Shown: piece by piece, positions 8,820 through 19,227 of the stretch
Layout: every line of letters starts with the position of its first letter
How positions within the stretch are numbered: position 1 is the stretch's first letter
Origin: Phenylobacterium sp.
GTDB lineage: Bacteria > Pseudomonadota > Alphaproteobacteria > Caulobacterales > Caulobacteraceae
NCBI RefSeq assembly: GCF_013822795.1
Contig: NZ_PNLB01000021.1
Location: 37,057 to 101,056, forward strand
DNA: 64,000 nucleotides
Direction of reading: 5' to 3'
Translations under genes and position numbers: made by a program
The notes under the pieces: generated by a model
What the model saw: the letters and a program-made list of their open reading frames with translations, nothing else
The model's database searches: none
What the model was told of the DNA's origin: nothing

Positions 8820-8968
8820 CGTGCGTTGCTGATGAACGGGCGTTTGAAAAATGGCAAGCGCCGAAACACCCCAGCGGCCCGCACATTCCTTGGCGCCATG
8901 GTCGCGCTTCGTGCGTTGTGGCTTGGCCGATACGCCCTGAGGTGGTCGGACCAACATCGGAGGAACGC

Positions 8969-9466
8969 ATGCGTATCGCACTCAGCCTGGCTCTGGTCGC
9001 CGTCCTGGCCGCCGCCTGTTCCAAGAAAGAGGAAGCCGCCAAGGCGCCCGAGGTCGCGGCCCCGGCCGCGCCCGTCGCCCCGGCCGGGCCCGCCGTCGCC
9101 GCCGCCGACCTGGAAGGTCCCAAGCCCGGCAAGTGGAAGATGACCACCACCCTGTCGGCCGCGCCCAAGCCGATCACCGCCGAGACCTGCGTCGCCAAGA
9201 CCAGCTTCAAGGACATGGACGCGGCCAAGCAGAAGGCCGGCATGACCTGCTCCGAGCAATCCTACCGCCGCGAAGGCGCTGACATCGTCGGCCACAGCGT
9301 CTGCACGATCCAGGGCGGCATGAAGGTGATCACCGACAGCCGCATCTCGGGCGACTTCACCAGCCGCTACACGGTCGAAGCCAAGACCGTCATGGACCCG
9401 GCCCCGACCCCGGCCATGAAGGAAACCACCATGAAGATCACCGCCGAGCGCATCGGCGACTGCTGA
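8969..9466 (+). CDS. DUF3617-like lipoprotein
   Basis: 165 residues starting with a lipoprotein signal (lipobox LAAAC, Cys17) followed by a low-complexity Ala/Pro linker. The folded part starts at [12 protein letters not shown] and has four conserved Cys (C at ETC, MTC, SVC and the terminal C), fitting the DUF3617 family of periplasmic proteins of unknown role. A strong GGAGGAA ribosome binding site ends five bases before ATG 8969 and fixes the start. Confidence 0.85.
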   Translation: MRIALSLALVAVLAAACSKKEEAAKAPEVAAPAAPVAPAGPAVAAADLEGPKPGKWKMTTTLSAAPKPITAETCVAKTSFKDMDAAKQKAGMTCSEQSYRREGADIVGHSVCTIQGGMKVITDSRISGDFTSRYTVEAKTVMDPAPTPAMKETTMKITAERIGDC

Positions 9467-9479
9467 GTCCCGCCTCGCC

Positions 9480-9516
9480 GATCGTCATCGCCGGGACAAG
9501 CCTGGCGATGACGATC
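9480..9516 (+). repeat. long palindrome downstream of a lipoprotein gene
   Basis: Perfect 13-bp arms (GATCGTCATCGCC / GGCGATGACGATC) enclose an 11-base loop, with outer CCCGCC / GGCGGG arms that can extend the stem. It lies 14 bases after a stop codon. It can act as a terminator, and the phrasing (GTCATCGCC...GGCGATGAC) resembles dispersed palindromes common between alphaproteobacterial genes. No other copy is visible here. Confidence 0.6.
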
Positions 9517-9639
9517 AAGGCGGGGGAAAAACCAACCCCTTCTGACCCCGATTGGTCGCAAAGCTGTCCGCTCAGCCTTCCCCACGGCGCAGGTTCCGGC
9601 CTATCGTTCCGGCCAGTTCGCAGGGGAAGTTTTCCGACG

Positions 9640-11078
<1,439 letters not shown>

Positions 11079-11079
<1 letters not shown>

Positions 11080-12446
11080 TGCGCAAGCTTGTCGTTAGCC
11101 TGGCGGCGCTGGCCGCCGCCCTCGCCGGCCCTGCGCTCGCGCAGTCCGTGGTCATCACCAACGCCCGCGTCCTCACCGCCGGTCCGGCCGGCGAGATCGC
11201 GCACGGCCTGGTGATGATCGACAAGGGCAAGATCACCGCCGTCCTCGACCAGACCACGGTCCGCTTGGCGTTCGCGCCTGGCACGCAGGTGATCGACGCC
11301 CAGGGCGGCGTCGTCACCCCCGGCTTCATCGCCCCCAACGCCCTGCTCGGCGCCGTCGAGGTCCGCTCGCTCGGCGACGACCTGGTGGTCAACAACCCCG
11401 ACATCGGCGCGGCGTTCGACGTGCAGTACGCGTTGAACCCGGCCTCGACCCTGATCCCGGTCGCGCGCATGGCCGGTATCACCCGAGCCATCGTCACGCC
11501 GATCTCGGCCGGCGGCGGAGGCGGCGGCGCCGACTTCCACGCCGACGACGGCGAGGAGCTGATGACCGCGGGCGGCGGCGGCGGCACGAAGTCCGCGGCG
11601 CTGTTCGCAGGCCAGGCCGCCGTCATCCACCTGGGCGAGGCGACCGAGATCCTGGTCAAACCCAAGGTCGGCATGGTGGTGCCATTCGGCGACGGCGGGG
11701 CCAATGTCGCCGGCGGCGCGCGCGGGGCCGAGATCGTCGCCCTGCAGACCGCCTTCCGCGACGTGCGCGACTACATGCGCAACAAGGTCGCCTACGACCG
11801 CGCCGGCGTCCGTGACCTGGCGCTGTCCAAAGCCGACCTCGAAGCCCTGATCCCGGTGGTCGAGGGTCGGATGCCGATCATCGCCGTGGTCCATAAGGCC
11901 TCGGACATCCGCGCAGTGCTGAAGTTCGCCCGCGAAGAGAAGGTCAAGGTGATCCTCTCCGGCGCCGAGGAAGGCTGGATGGCGGCCCGCGAGATCGCCG
12001 CCGCCGGCGTCCCGGTGATCATTGACCCGCTGTCGGACCGACCCGAGACCTTCCAGACCCTCGGCTCCAGCCTTGAGAACGCCGGCAAGCTGCATGCGGC
12101 CGGGGTCACCGTCGTGCTACAGGGGAGCGGCGGCGCCCACCGCATCCGCGAGCTGCGCTACAACGCGGGCAACGCGGTCGCCTACGGCATGCCCTACCAG
12201 GCGGCCCTGGCGGCGATGACCATCAACCCGGCCAAGGTGTTCGGCGTCGACGCTCAGGTCGGCTCGCTGGAGCCGGGCAAGGACGCCGATGTCGTGGTCT
12301 GGACCGCCGATCCGTTCGAACCGCTGAGCCAGCCGACGGCGATCTTCATCCGCGGCCAGGCCCAGCCGCTGACCTCCCGCCAGATCGAACTGCGCGACCG
12401 CTACAAGGACCTCTCGGGGCCGTACCCGCCGGCCTATTCGCGCTGA
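11079..12446 (+). CDS. amidohydrolase-like protein with degenerate metal site
   Basis: 455 residues with a Sec signal peptide (cleavage after ALA, about residue 21). The fold markers are present (VVITNARVLTAGPAGEIAHG; SLEPGKDADVVVWTADPFEP), but the place where amidohydrolases carry His-x-His reads TPGFIAPNALLG, so both first metal ligands are missing. A Gly-rich loop (SAGGGGGGADF) is also unusual. It is translationally coupled to the intact partner before it. A catalytically reduced or structural subunit is inferred. Confidence 0.85.
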
Positions 12447-12452
12447 TCCAAG

Positions 12453-12485
12453 AGTAGATCCTCCCCTATGCGGGGAGGATCTACT
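12453..12485. terminator. palindrome between convergent genes
   Basis: Perfect 14-bp arms AGTAGATCCTCCCC (12453-12466) and GGGGAGGATCTACT (12472-12485) flank a five-base loop. The right arm contains the stop codon of the convergent LysR gene. No U-tract follows on either strand. It fits a bidirectional transcription barrier and resembles part of the CTCCCC/GGGGAG repeat family seen elsewhere in the window. Confidence 0.6.
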
Positions 12486-13383
12486 CCGCCCGCCCCCGCT
12501 CGGCCTGAATGAAGTCGATGAACGCCCGCAGCGGCGGCGGGACGTGGCGTCGGCTCGGATAGTAGAGCGACGGCCCCGGGAAGCTCGGCAGCCAGTCCTC
12601 CAGCAGGCTGGCCAGCCGGCCCGCCGCTATGTCCTCGCGGACATAGCCCTCGAACGTCGTCCAGAACCCGACCCCGTCGATCGCCGCGCGCCGCTGTAAC
12701 GCGACCTGGGTCGAGACCAGCCGCGACGGCGGATCGATCCGCACCACCTGACCGTCCTTCTCGAACTCCCAGGGAAACATCACGCCGCTGGTGAAGCGCT
12801 GGCGGATCGCCGGCAAACCCATCAGGTCCTGCGGCGTCTGGGGGCGGCCGTGCGCCGCGATCAACTCGGGCGCCGCCACCAGCACGTAGCGCTGCCGGCC
12901 GCCGAACGGCACCGCGACCATGTCCTGGTCCAGGTGCTCCTCCCAGCGGACGCCGGCGTCGAACCCCTCAGCGACGATGTCGATGCGGCTCGACTGGCCG
13001 ACGATCTCCAGGCGCACGCGCGGATGCTGCTCGAGGAAGCGAGCCACCAGCGGCGCCATCACCAACTCGACGGCCGGCTCCGGCGCGTTGATCCGCAGCA
13101 GCCCGGCCACGGTCCCGGCGCTCTCATGAACGCTCTCGACTGCGGAGGCGATCTCGCCCAGGGCCGGCCCTAGACGCTCCAGCAGCCGCTGTCCGGCCTC
13201 GGTGGGCGAGACGCTGCGAGTGCTGCGGTTCAGCAGCCGCAATCCCAGCTCGCTCTCCAAGTCGCGCACCGCCTGGCTCAGGGTCGAGGCCGACACCCCG
13301 CGCAGGATCGCCGCGCGCCGAAAACTCCGCTCGCGCGCCACCGCGGCGAAGGCGTCGAGATCGGCGAGGTTCAGATGGCGCAT
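12481..13383 (-). CDS. LysR-family transcriptional regulator
   Basis: 300 residues. The winged helix-turn-helix occupies residues ~3-62 (DAFAAVARERSFRRAA... GVSASTLSQAVRDLE) and the substrate-binding domain follows. It is divergent from an aldo/keto reductase gene with a 91-base gap, the usual arrangement for a LysR regulator and its target. The effector is unknown. Confidence 0.92.
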   Translation of the reverse strand: MRHLNLADLDAFAAVARERSFRRAAILRGVSASTLSQAVRDLESELGLRLLNRSTRSVSPTEAGQRLLERLGPALGEIASAVESVHESAGTVAGLLRINAPEPAVELVMAPLVARFLEQHPRVRLEIVGQSSRIDIVAEGFDAGVRWEEHLDQDMVAVPFGGRQRYVLVAAPELIAAHGRPQTPQDLMGLPAIRQRFTSGVMFPWEFEKDGQVVRIDPPSRLVSTQVALQRRAAIDGVGFWTTFEGYVREDIAAGRLASLLEDWLPSFPGPSLYYPSRRHVPPPLRAFIDFIQAERGRAE

Positions 13384-13474
13384 TGTGCTGATTTCCGAAC
13401 AGCTCGTGAGGGTATGAGCGGATTATCGGATGAATGGCGCGGACCTAATCTGGGGTCAACCAAAGGAGCCCCAC

Positions 13475-14467
13475 ATGCAGACCCGTCAGCTCGGCCGCAC
13501 CGGCCCCGTCTCTTCCGCCCTCGGCCTCGGCTGCATGGGCATGTCCGACCTCTACGGCCCGGCCGATCGCGATCAGGCCCTGGCCACCTTTGCAGGCGCC
13601 CGCGCCGCGGGGATCACCCTGCTCGACACCGGCGACTTCTACGGCATGGGCCACAACGAGATGCTGGTCGCCGAGGCCTTGGCCCAGGTGCTCCGTGACC
13701 AGGCCATCGTCAGCGTCAAGTTCGGCGCCCAGCGCGGCCCTGACGGCGGCTGGCTCGGCTATGACGCCCGGCCCGTCGCGGTGAAGTGCGCCCTGGCCTA
13801 CAGCCTCAAGCGGTTGCGGACCGACTATGTCGACATCTATCGCCCGGCCCGCCTCGACCCCAACGTGCCGATCGAGGACACCATCGGCGCCATCGCTGAG
13901 CTGGTCCAGGCCGGCTACGTCCGCCACATCGGCCTCTCCGAGGTCGGCTCCGAAACTCTACGGCGCGCCGCCGCCGTGCACCCGATCGCCGATCTGCAGA
14001 TCGAATACTCGCTGATCTCGCGCGGCATCGAGGACGGGGTGCTGCAGACCTGCCGCGAGCTCGGCATCGGGATCACCGCCTACGGCGTGCTCTCGCGCGG
14101 GCTGATCAGCGGCCACTGGTCGACGGGCTCGGGCCCTACCGACTTCCGCAGCCACAGCCCGCGCTTCCAGGGCGATGCGCTGGCGCACAATCTCAGCCTC
14201 GTCGAAGGCTTGCGCGCCTTCGCCGCCGCGCGGAACGTCACCCCGGCCCAGGTCGCCATCGCCTGGGTCGCGGCCCAGGGCGACGACATCGTGCCGCTGA
14301 TCGGCGCGCGCCGTCCCGAGCGGTTGGCCGAAGCCCTCGGCGCGGTGGACCTGCTACTGACCGCCGCCGACCTCGCCGAACTGGAGCAGATCGTCCCCAA
14401 GGGCTCGGCGGCCGGCGACCGCTACGCCCCGCAGCAGATGGTCATGCTCGACAGCGAGCGAGGGTGA
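13475..14467 (+). CDS. aldo/keto reductase lacking the catalytic histidine
   Basis: 330-residue NADPH-dependent reductase fold (LGRTGPVSSALGLGCMGMS at the N-terminus). Of the catalytic tetrad, Asp51, Tyr56 and Lys82 are present. The usual His in the Tyr-x-x-His-Arg segment is replaced: the sequence reads DIYRPARLDP, placing Ala125 there. A group of aldo/keto reductases with this IYRPARLDP segment seems to exist, so this is probably a family trait rather than decay. AAAGGAG just upstream supports ATG 13475. Likely controlled by the divergent LysR. Confidence 0.88.
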   Translation: MQTRQLGRTGPVSSALGLGCMGMSDLYGPADRDQALATFAGARAAGITLLDTGDFYGMGHNEMLVAEALAQVLRDQAIVSVKFGAQRGPDGGWLGYDARPVAVKCALAYSLKRLRTDYVDIYRPARLDPNVPIEDTIGAIAELVQAGYVRHIGLSEVGSETLRRAAAVHPIADLQIEYSLISRGIEDGVLQTCRELGIGITAYGVLSRGLISGHWSTGSGPTDFRSHSPRFQGDALAHNLSLVEGLRAFAAARNVTPAQVAIAWVAAQGDDIVPLIGARRPERLAEALGAVDLLLTAADLAELEQIVPKGSAAGDRYAPQQMVMLDSERG

Positions 14468-14483
14468 TCGGCAGGCATTGGCA

Positions 14484-14510
14484 TTCCTCCCCCGACCAGC
14501 GGGGGAGGAA
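14484..14510. repeat. short CTCCCCC palindrome between convergent genes
   Basis: Perfect 10-bp arms TTCCTCCCCC (14484-14493) and GGGGGAGGAA (14501-14510) with a seven-base loop, between the aldo/keto reductase stop and the acyl-CoA synthetase stop. It is the short form of the repeat family at 31020, 36603 and 39007. Confidence 0.65.
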
Positions 14511-14515
14511 GAGAC

Positions 14516-16210
14516 CTAGAGCGCCTTTTCGGGATTCAGCGTCTCGCGCAGCTGGCGCTTGAGGAACTTTCCGCTGGCGTTGCGCGGCAGCGGGTCGTTC
14601 ATGAACCACAGATAGCGGGGCACCTTGTGCTTGGCCATGAGGCCGGCCAGGTGCTCGCGCAGTTCCTCGGGCGAGACAAACGCGCCCGGCCGCAGCAGCA
14701 CGGCGGCCCCGACCTCCTCGCCCAGCCGCTCGTCCGGCACGCCGAAGACGGTGACCTCCGCCACCGCCGGGTGACGGAAGATCCCGGCCTCGACCTCGGC
14801 GCAATAGACGTTCTCGCCGCCGCGCAGGACCATGTCCTTCTTGCGGTCGACGATGAAGATGAAGCCGTCCTCGTCGATCCGTGCGACGTCGCCGGTGTGC
14901 AGCCAGCCGTTGGTGATCGACTCGGCCGTGGCTTCGGGGCGGTTGATGTAGCCCTTGATGACCGGGGCGCCCTTGACCCACAGCTCGCCGACCTGGCCGG
15001 CCGGCACAGCGTTGCCGTCGTCGTCGACGCACTTGGCCTCGAAGGCCGGCATGGCTGGGCCGCAGCTGTCGGGCTTGTCGATGAAGAAGTCGGCCGACAC
15101 CGCGGTGATGATCCCGCAGGTCTCGGTCATGCCGTAGCCGGTATTCGGCCGCGCAGTCTTCACCGCCCCGTCGATCTTGGCGACGAGGTCGGGCGGCAGC
15201 TGCGCGCCGCCGCCGCCAAGGGTCAGCAGGCTGGAGGTGTCGGTGGTCGCGAAGTCGGGGTGATTGATCACCTCGCGCGCCATGGTCGGCACGCCGCTCA
15301 TGGCGGTGATCTTCTCCTTGGCGATCAGGCGCAGGGCCTCGCCAGCGTCCCAGCGGTACATCAGCACCAGCTTGCCGCCGCCGGCGGTGATGGCGTAGGC
15401 GCCGCAATTGTTGGCGGTGACGTGGAACAGCGGCGTGGTGATCAGCGCCGCTGGGATCGGGGCGTCTTCGGGGTTCGGGATCACGCCGGTGGCCTTGGCT
15501 ACGGCCAGCGCCTGGACCTGGCCGGAGAAGCCCATGTTCATCAGGTTGGCGATGCAGCCGCGATGGGTCAGCTGCGCGCCCTTCGGGAAGCCCGTCGTGC
15601 CCGAGGTGTAGAAGATGCAGGCGTCGGCGTCCGGATCGACGCTGACCTGCGGCATCGCCCCGCCGCCGGCGATCACGTCGGCGTAGGGAATGACGCCAGC
15701 AGGGGCGTCGGTGCGCACCGCCACCAGCTTGATCCCCTCGGCCATGGCCGGCCGCTCTTGGATCCGGGCCAGGCGCTCGGCGTCGGCGAACACCACCTTC
15801 GGCGCGGAATCCTTGAGCGCGTATTCCAGCTCGTCGGTGACCCACCAGGCGTTGACGCCGACGGCGGCGACGCCGACCGACAGGCAGGCCCAATAGACCA
15901 GCATCCATTCGGGATAGTTGCGCATGGCGATGGCCACGCGGTCGCCCGGCTGCACCCCCTGCGCGAACAGCCACGCGGCGATGGCGTTCACCTGGGCGTG
16001 GGCCTGGGCGTAGGTCAGGCGGTCGTTCTCGTAGACGAGGTAATCGCGGTCGCCGTAGGCGGCGGTGGAGAGCCAGAGCTCACGCACCGACGGCGGCGCG
16101 TTCTTGTACATCCGGATCATGTTCCCGCGCACCGGGATCTCGTCGACCTCGAACGGGGCGCCGGGCGCCGTCAGTTCCGACCAGGCCTGCTTCAGTTCGC
16201 GATAGTGCAT
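14516..16210 (-). CDS. class I adenylate-forming acyl-CoA synthetase
   Basis: 564 residues. The AMP-binding P-loop YTSGTTGFPKG, the GYGMTETCG core motif, the hinge segment HTGDVARIDEDGFIFIVDRKKD and the C-terminal catalytic lysine segment NASGKFLKRQ are all intact. It should activate a carboxylic acid, probably a fatty or aromatic acid, to its CoA thioester. GGAGG precedes ATG 16210; the open frame further upstream has no such site. It is divergent from an acyl-CoA dehydrogenase, so a shared acyl-CoA catabolic function is likely. Confidence 0.93.
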   Translation of the reverse strand: MHYRELKQAWSELTAPGAPFEVDEIPVRGNMIRMYKNAPPSVRELWLSTAAYGDRDYLVYENDRLTYAQAHAQVNAIAAWLFAQGVQPGDRVAIAMRNYPEWMLVYWACLSVGVAAVGVNAWWVTDELEYALKDSAPKVVFADAERLARIQERPAMAEGIKLVAVRTDAPAGVIPYADVIAGGGAMPQVSVDPDADACIFYTSGTTGFPKGAQLTHRGCIANLMNMGFSGQVQALAVAKATGVIPNPEDAPIPAALITTPLFHVTANNCGAYAITAGGGKLVLMYRWDAGEALRLIAKEKITAMSGVPTMAREVINHPDFATTDTSSLLTLGGGGAQLPPDLVAKIDGAVKTARPNTGYGMTETCGIITAVSADFFIDKPDSCGPAMPAFEAKCVDDDGNAVPAGQVGELWVKGAPVIKGYINRPEATAESITNGWLHTGDVARIDEDGFIFIVDRKKDMVLRGGENVYCAEVEAGIFRHPAVAEVTVFGVPDERLGEEVGAAVLLRPGAFVSPEELREHLAGLMAKHKVPRYLWFMNDPLPRNASGKFLKRQLRETLNPEKAL

Positions 16211-16326
16211 GGACCTCCCCCATTGTTTGATCGCCGGCCGCGTCGAGGCGGACAGCGGGACTTGCCTTACGACACGACAAGCGCCGACGCTGCGGAACGC
16301 AAGGACAAAACAGGGAGATAGGCGCC

Positions 16327-17562
16327 GTGGCGATCGATTTCGAGATTCCGGAAGACGCAAAGGCCGTACGCGCTCGGGTGCGCGAATGGGTCGAGACCGA
16401 ATGCATCCCCGCCGAGGCGCGGCTGAAGGACAAGGAGACGTTCAAGACCGTCCTGGCCGAGCTGCGCGCCAAGGCCCGCGCACAGGGTCTGTGGCTGCCC
16501 TTCATCCCCAAGGAGTACGGCGGTATGGGCCTGGGCCCGCTGGCCAACGCCCTGGTGCAGATGGAGCTGGGCCGCAGCCATCTCGGCGCGCTGTCGATGA
16601 ACAGCCAGGGGCCCGACGACGCCACCATGCTGACCCTGCTGGCGCACGGCACCGAGCATCAGAAGGAGAAGTTCCTCAAGCCGCTGCTGAACGGCGACAA
16701 GCGCGTCTGCTACTCGATGACGGAAAAGGCCTCCGGCGCCGACGCCACCGGCATGCGCACCACCGCGGTCAAGGACGGCAACGAAAACTACGTGCTCAAC
16801 GGCGAGAAGTGGTTCTCGTCGGCCGCCAGCGCCGCCGACCTCGCCGTGGTCATGGCCCGCACCGACCCGGACGCCCCGCGCCACCAGCAGTTCTCGACTT
16901 TCATCGTCGAGCTGCCCAATCCCGGCTACGTCATCAAGCGCGACATCAAGACCATGGCGGTCGAGGGACCGCTGTCGCACATCATGGGCGGCGGCCACTC
17001 CGAGATCGAGATCAAGGACCTGGTGATCCCGGCCGAGAACCTGCTCGGCGGCGAGGGCCAGGGCTTCAACATGGGCCAGCACCGGCTGGCCTACGGCCGC
17101 CTACGGCATGGCATGCACAACGTCGCCATGGCCCAGCGCGCGCTCGACATGGCCACCGCCCACGTCACCCAGCGCACGACGTTCGGCAAGCCGCTGGCCG
17201 AGCGCCAGGCCGTGCAGTTCATGCTCGCCGAGTGCGCCAGCGAACTCTACATGGCCCGCCTGATGCTGCTGCACATCGCCTACAAGGCCGAGCGCGGCAT
17301 GGACCTGCGGCAGGAGAACTCCATCGCCAAAGTCTTCCTCGCCCACATGGTGCACAAGGTGGTCGACACCGCCATCCAGCTGCATGGCGCGCTCGGCTAC
17401 AGCCAGGATACGCCGCTGGCCAGCTGGTACACCCACATCCGCTCCCAGCGCCTGGTGGACGGACCGGACGAGGTGCACCGCTGGACGGTGGGCCGCAATG
17501 TGATCAAGGCCTATCAGCAGTTCGGCACCACCGCCTCGGCGGCCGGCGGCGACCTGCTCTAA
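16327..17562 (+). CDS. acyl-CoA dehydrogenase
   Basis: 411 residues with the three-domain acyl-CoA dehydrogenase fold. MTEKASGADATGMRT matches the FAD-binding signature and the C-terminal half contains TTFGKPLAERQAVQFMLAE and LHGALGYSQDTPLASWYTHIR, both typical of the family. Predicted to oxidise an acyl-CoA to the 2-enoyl-CoA and pass electrons to ETF. The divergent acyl-CoA synthetase would provide substrate. A strong hairpin follows 15 bases after the stop. Confidence 0.93.
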   Translation: MAIDFEIPEDAKAVRARVREWVETECIPAEARLKDKETFKTVLAELRAKARAQGLWLPFIPKEYGGMGLGPLANALVQMELGRSHLGALSMNSQGPDDATMLTLLAHGTEHQKEKFLKPLLNGDKRVCYSMTEKASGADATGMRTTAVKDGNENYVLNGEKWFSSAASAADLAVVMARTDPDAPRHQQFSTFIVELPNPGYVIKRDIKTMAVEGPLSHIMGGGHSEIEIKDLVIPAENLLGGEGQGFNMGQHRLAYGRLRHGMHNVAMAQRALDMATAHVTQRTTFGKPLAERQAVQFMLAECASELYMARLMLLHIAYKAERGMDLRQENSIAKVFLAHMVHKVVDTAIQLHGALGYSQDTPLASWYTHIRSQRLVDGPDEVHRWTVGRNVIKAYQQFGTTASAAGGDLL

Positions 17563-17577
17563 GGCACGTGGAGCCCC

Positions 17578-17612
17578 GTCAGATGCGACCGATCAATCGG
17601 ACCGCATCTGAC
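17578..17612. terminator. strong hairpin after acyl-CoA dehydrogenase gene
   Basis: Outer arms GTCAGATGCG (17578-17587) and CGCATCTGAC (17603-17612) and inner arms CCGAT/ATCGG give a nearly continuous 15-bp stem with a two-base apex. There is no T-run after it. It may be a terminator or a protein-binding palindrome ahead of the next gene. Confidence 0.55.
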
Positions 17613-17689
17613 CGCGGCCGAGCGGTCGTCAAGCCGCGGCAAATCGGGGATAAGCGAACGGCTCACGCACTCCTGCAGGGAACCGTCCA

Positions 17690-18268
17690 ATGACCCAGCC
17701 GATCCGCATCGTCGGACTGTCCGGAAGCCTCCGCTCCGGCTCGTTCAACGCCCATCTGCTGCGGGCGGCCGCGCGGGCTGCGCCGGCGGGCATGGAAATC
17801 GAGGTCGAGAGCATCCGCGGCGTGCCGCTCTACGACGGCGACGTCGAGGCGGCCGAAGGCCTGCCGACCCGTGTCGTGGAACTGAAGGACAAGATCGCTG
17901 CGGCAGACGCCCTGTTCCTGGTGACGCCCGAGTACAACAACTCGATCCCCGGCGTGTTCAAGAACGCCATCGACTGGCTGACCCGGCCGGCGAGCGACAT
18001 TCCCAAAGTGTTCGGCGGCAAGCCGGTGGCCTTCATCGGCGCCTCACCCGGCGGCTTCGGCACCATCCTCAGCCAGGAGGCCTGGCTGCCGGTGCTGCGC
18101 ACCCTGGGAACCCAGCCCTGGTTCGGCGGCCGGCTGATGGTCTCGCGAGCTCACAAGGTATTCGACGAGTCCGGCGCGATCCTCGACCCTGCGATCGAAG
18201 CGGCGCTGAAGAGCTACGTCGCCGGCTTCGGCGCCTTCGTGCGCGAAGTGAAGACGGGCCGCGCCTAG
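17690..18268 (+). CDS. NAD(P)H-dependent FMN reductase
   Basis: 192-residue flavodoxin-like protein. The FMN phosphate loop GLSGSLRSGSFN is at residues ~9-20 and TPEYNNSIPGVFKNAIDW matches the YNxxxPGxLKNAIDW signature of the NADPH-dependent FMN reductase/chromate reductase family. Cytoplasmic; reduces FMN or quinones. Its stop overlaps the stop of the convergent DUF5996 gene as CTAG (18265-18268). Confidence 0.92.
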   Translation: MTQPIRIVGLSGSLRSGSFNAHLLRAAARAAPAGMEIEVESIRGVPLYDGDVEAAEGLPTRVVELKDKIAAADALFLVTPEYNNSIPGVFKNAIDWLTRPASDIPKVFGGKPVAFIGASPGGFGTILSQEAWLPVLRTLGTQPWFGGRLMVSRAHKVFDESGAILDPAIEAALKSYVAGFGAFVREVKTGRA

Positions 18269-19227
18269 CAGGTCCGCGGCACGCCCGGCGCGCCGAAATC
18301 GCATTCCAGTTCGGCGCGCGGCCAGCTTCCCGCGTCGGCGGCCGCGACGTAGGTCGAGAACAGGAATTCGGCCAGGGCGGCGTCGGGATCCGGCGCGGAC
18401 CGCACGGCTTCGTAGGGCAGGACGAACTCGCGCAGCCCCTCGTGGAACGCAGCTTGGATCGGCCGCACCTTGGCCTCGCGGAACCCTTTCGGCTCGGGAT
18501 AGGCGTAGGCGTAGAAGGCGGGATACTCGATCAGGCCGCCGCCGGGCCAAAAGCCGGCGCTGGAGACCTCGTGCGAGTAGGCCTCGCGCGTGACGCTGTC
18601 GGGCAGGTGCGGAACGCCGCCCGGATGCGGCGGGGCGGTGCGGCCGGAGAACCGCGTCACCGCTAGATCGAAAGAGCCCCAGAACAGGTGCACCGGGCTG
18701 ACCTTGCCGAGGTAGCCGGTGCGGAACTCCTGGAACACCCGTTCGATCTGGATCATCGCCTGCCACAGCCGCCAAGCCGCGTCGGCGTCGTAGACACGGA
18801 TCGCGGCGTCTTGAAGAAAGGGGATCGGATCGGGAATCTCGTTGGGAACCCCATGAATGCGCACAGGCGCGCCGGTGCGCGTGAGCATCTCCTCCACGGC
18901 CCGATAGACATGAGCGATGCTCTGGCCGGCGAGTGGGATCTCGCCGAGAAAACCGTTGCTGGCTCGGCAGCGCAGCAGGTGCTCGACGAAATCGAACTCC
19001 AGGTCGAACAGCCCGGCGGCGTTGGGGACCGGCGAGGTGGTGAGCCCGCGTGGCGAGACATAGAGCGCCACCTGCCAGCCGTGATTGACCCAGGGCGCGC
19101 AGGCAGTGCGCGCCTTGCCGGCGATCTGGCTCATCAAGTGCAAGGTCTCGAAGGTCGCGCGGTCCTTCGCGTAGTCGAGGGCGGGCCAAGGGTTCGACGT
19201 CGCCTCGGCCATGGCCCGCTTCCTCAC
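18265..19227 (-). CDS. DUF5996 family protein
   Basis: 320 residues resembling the uncharacterised DUF5996 family (N-terminal NPWPALDYAKDRATFETLHLMSQIAGK; central HLFWGSFDLAVTRFSGR). It is soluble, with no signal peptide. A GTG at 19227 overlaps the pepF stop (GTGA), which suggests translational coupling; ATG at 19212 is an alternative start. Function unknown. Confidence 0.82.
   Translation of the reverse strand: MRKRAMAEATSNPWPALDYAKDRATFETLHLMSQIAGKARTACAPWVNHGWQVALYVSPRGLTTSPVPNAAGLFDLEFDFVEHLLRCRASNGFLGEIPLAGQSIAHVYRAVEEMLTRTGAPVRIHGVPNEIPDPIPFLQDAAIRVYDADAAWRLWQAMIQIERVFQEFRTGYLGKVSPVHLFWGSFDLAVTRFSGRTAPPHPGGVPHLPDSVTREAYSHEVSSAGFWPGGGLIEYPAFYAYAYPEPKGFREAKVRPIQAAFHEGLREFVLPYEAVRSAPDPDAALAEFLFSTYVAAADAGSWPRAELECDFGAPGVPRTC

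Noticed and set aside
6936..9143. A 735-codon plus-strand open frame
   Set aside because: Antisense to the oxidase subunit, hydrolase and thioesterase genes; no recognisable domain and a typical shadow composition.
14627..16321. A 564-codon plus-strand open frame
   Set aside because: Mirrors the acyl-CoA synthetase gene, which has all its motifs intact. No independent ribosome binding site.
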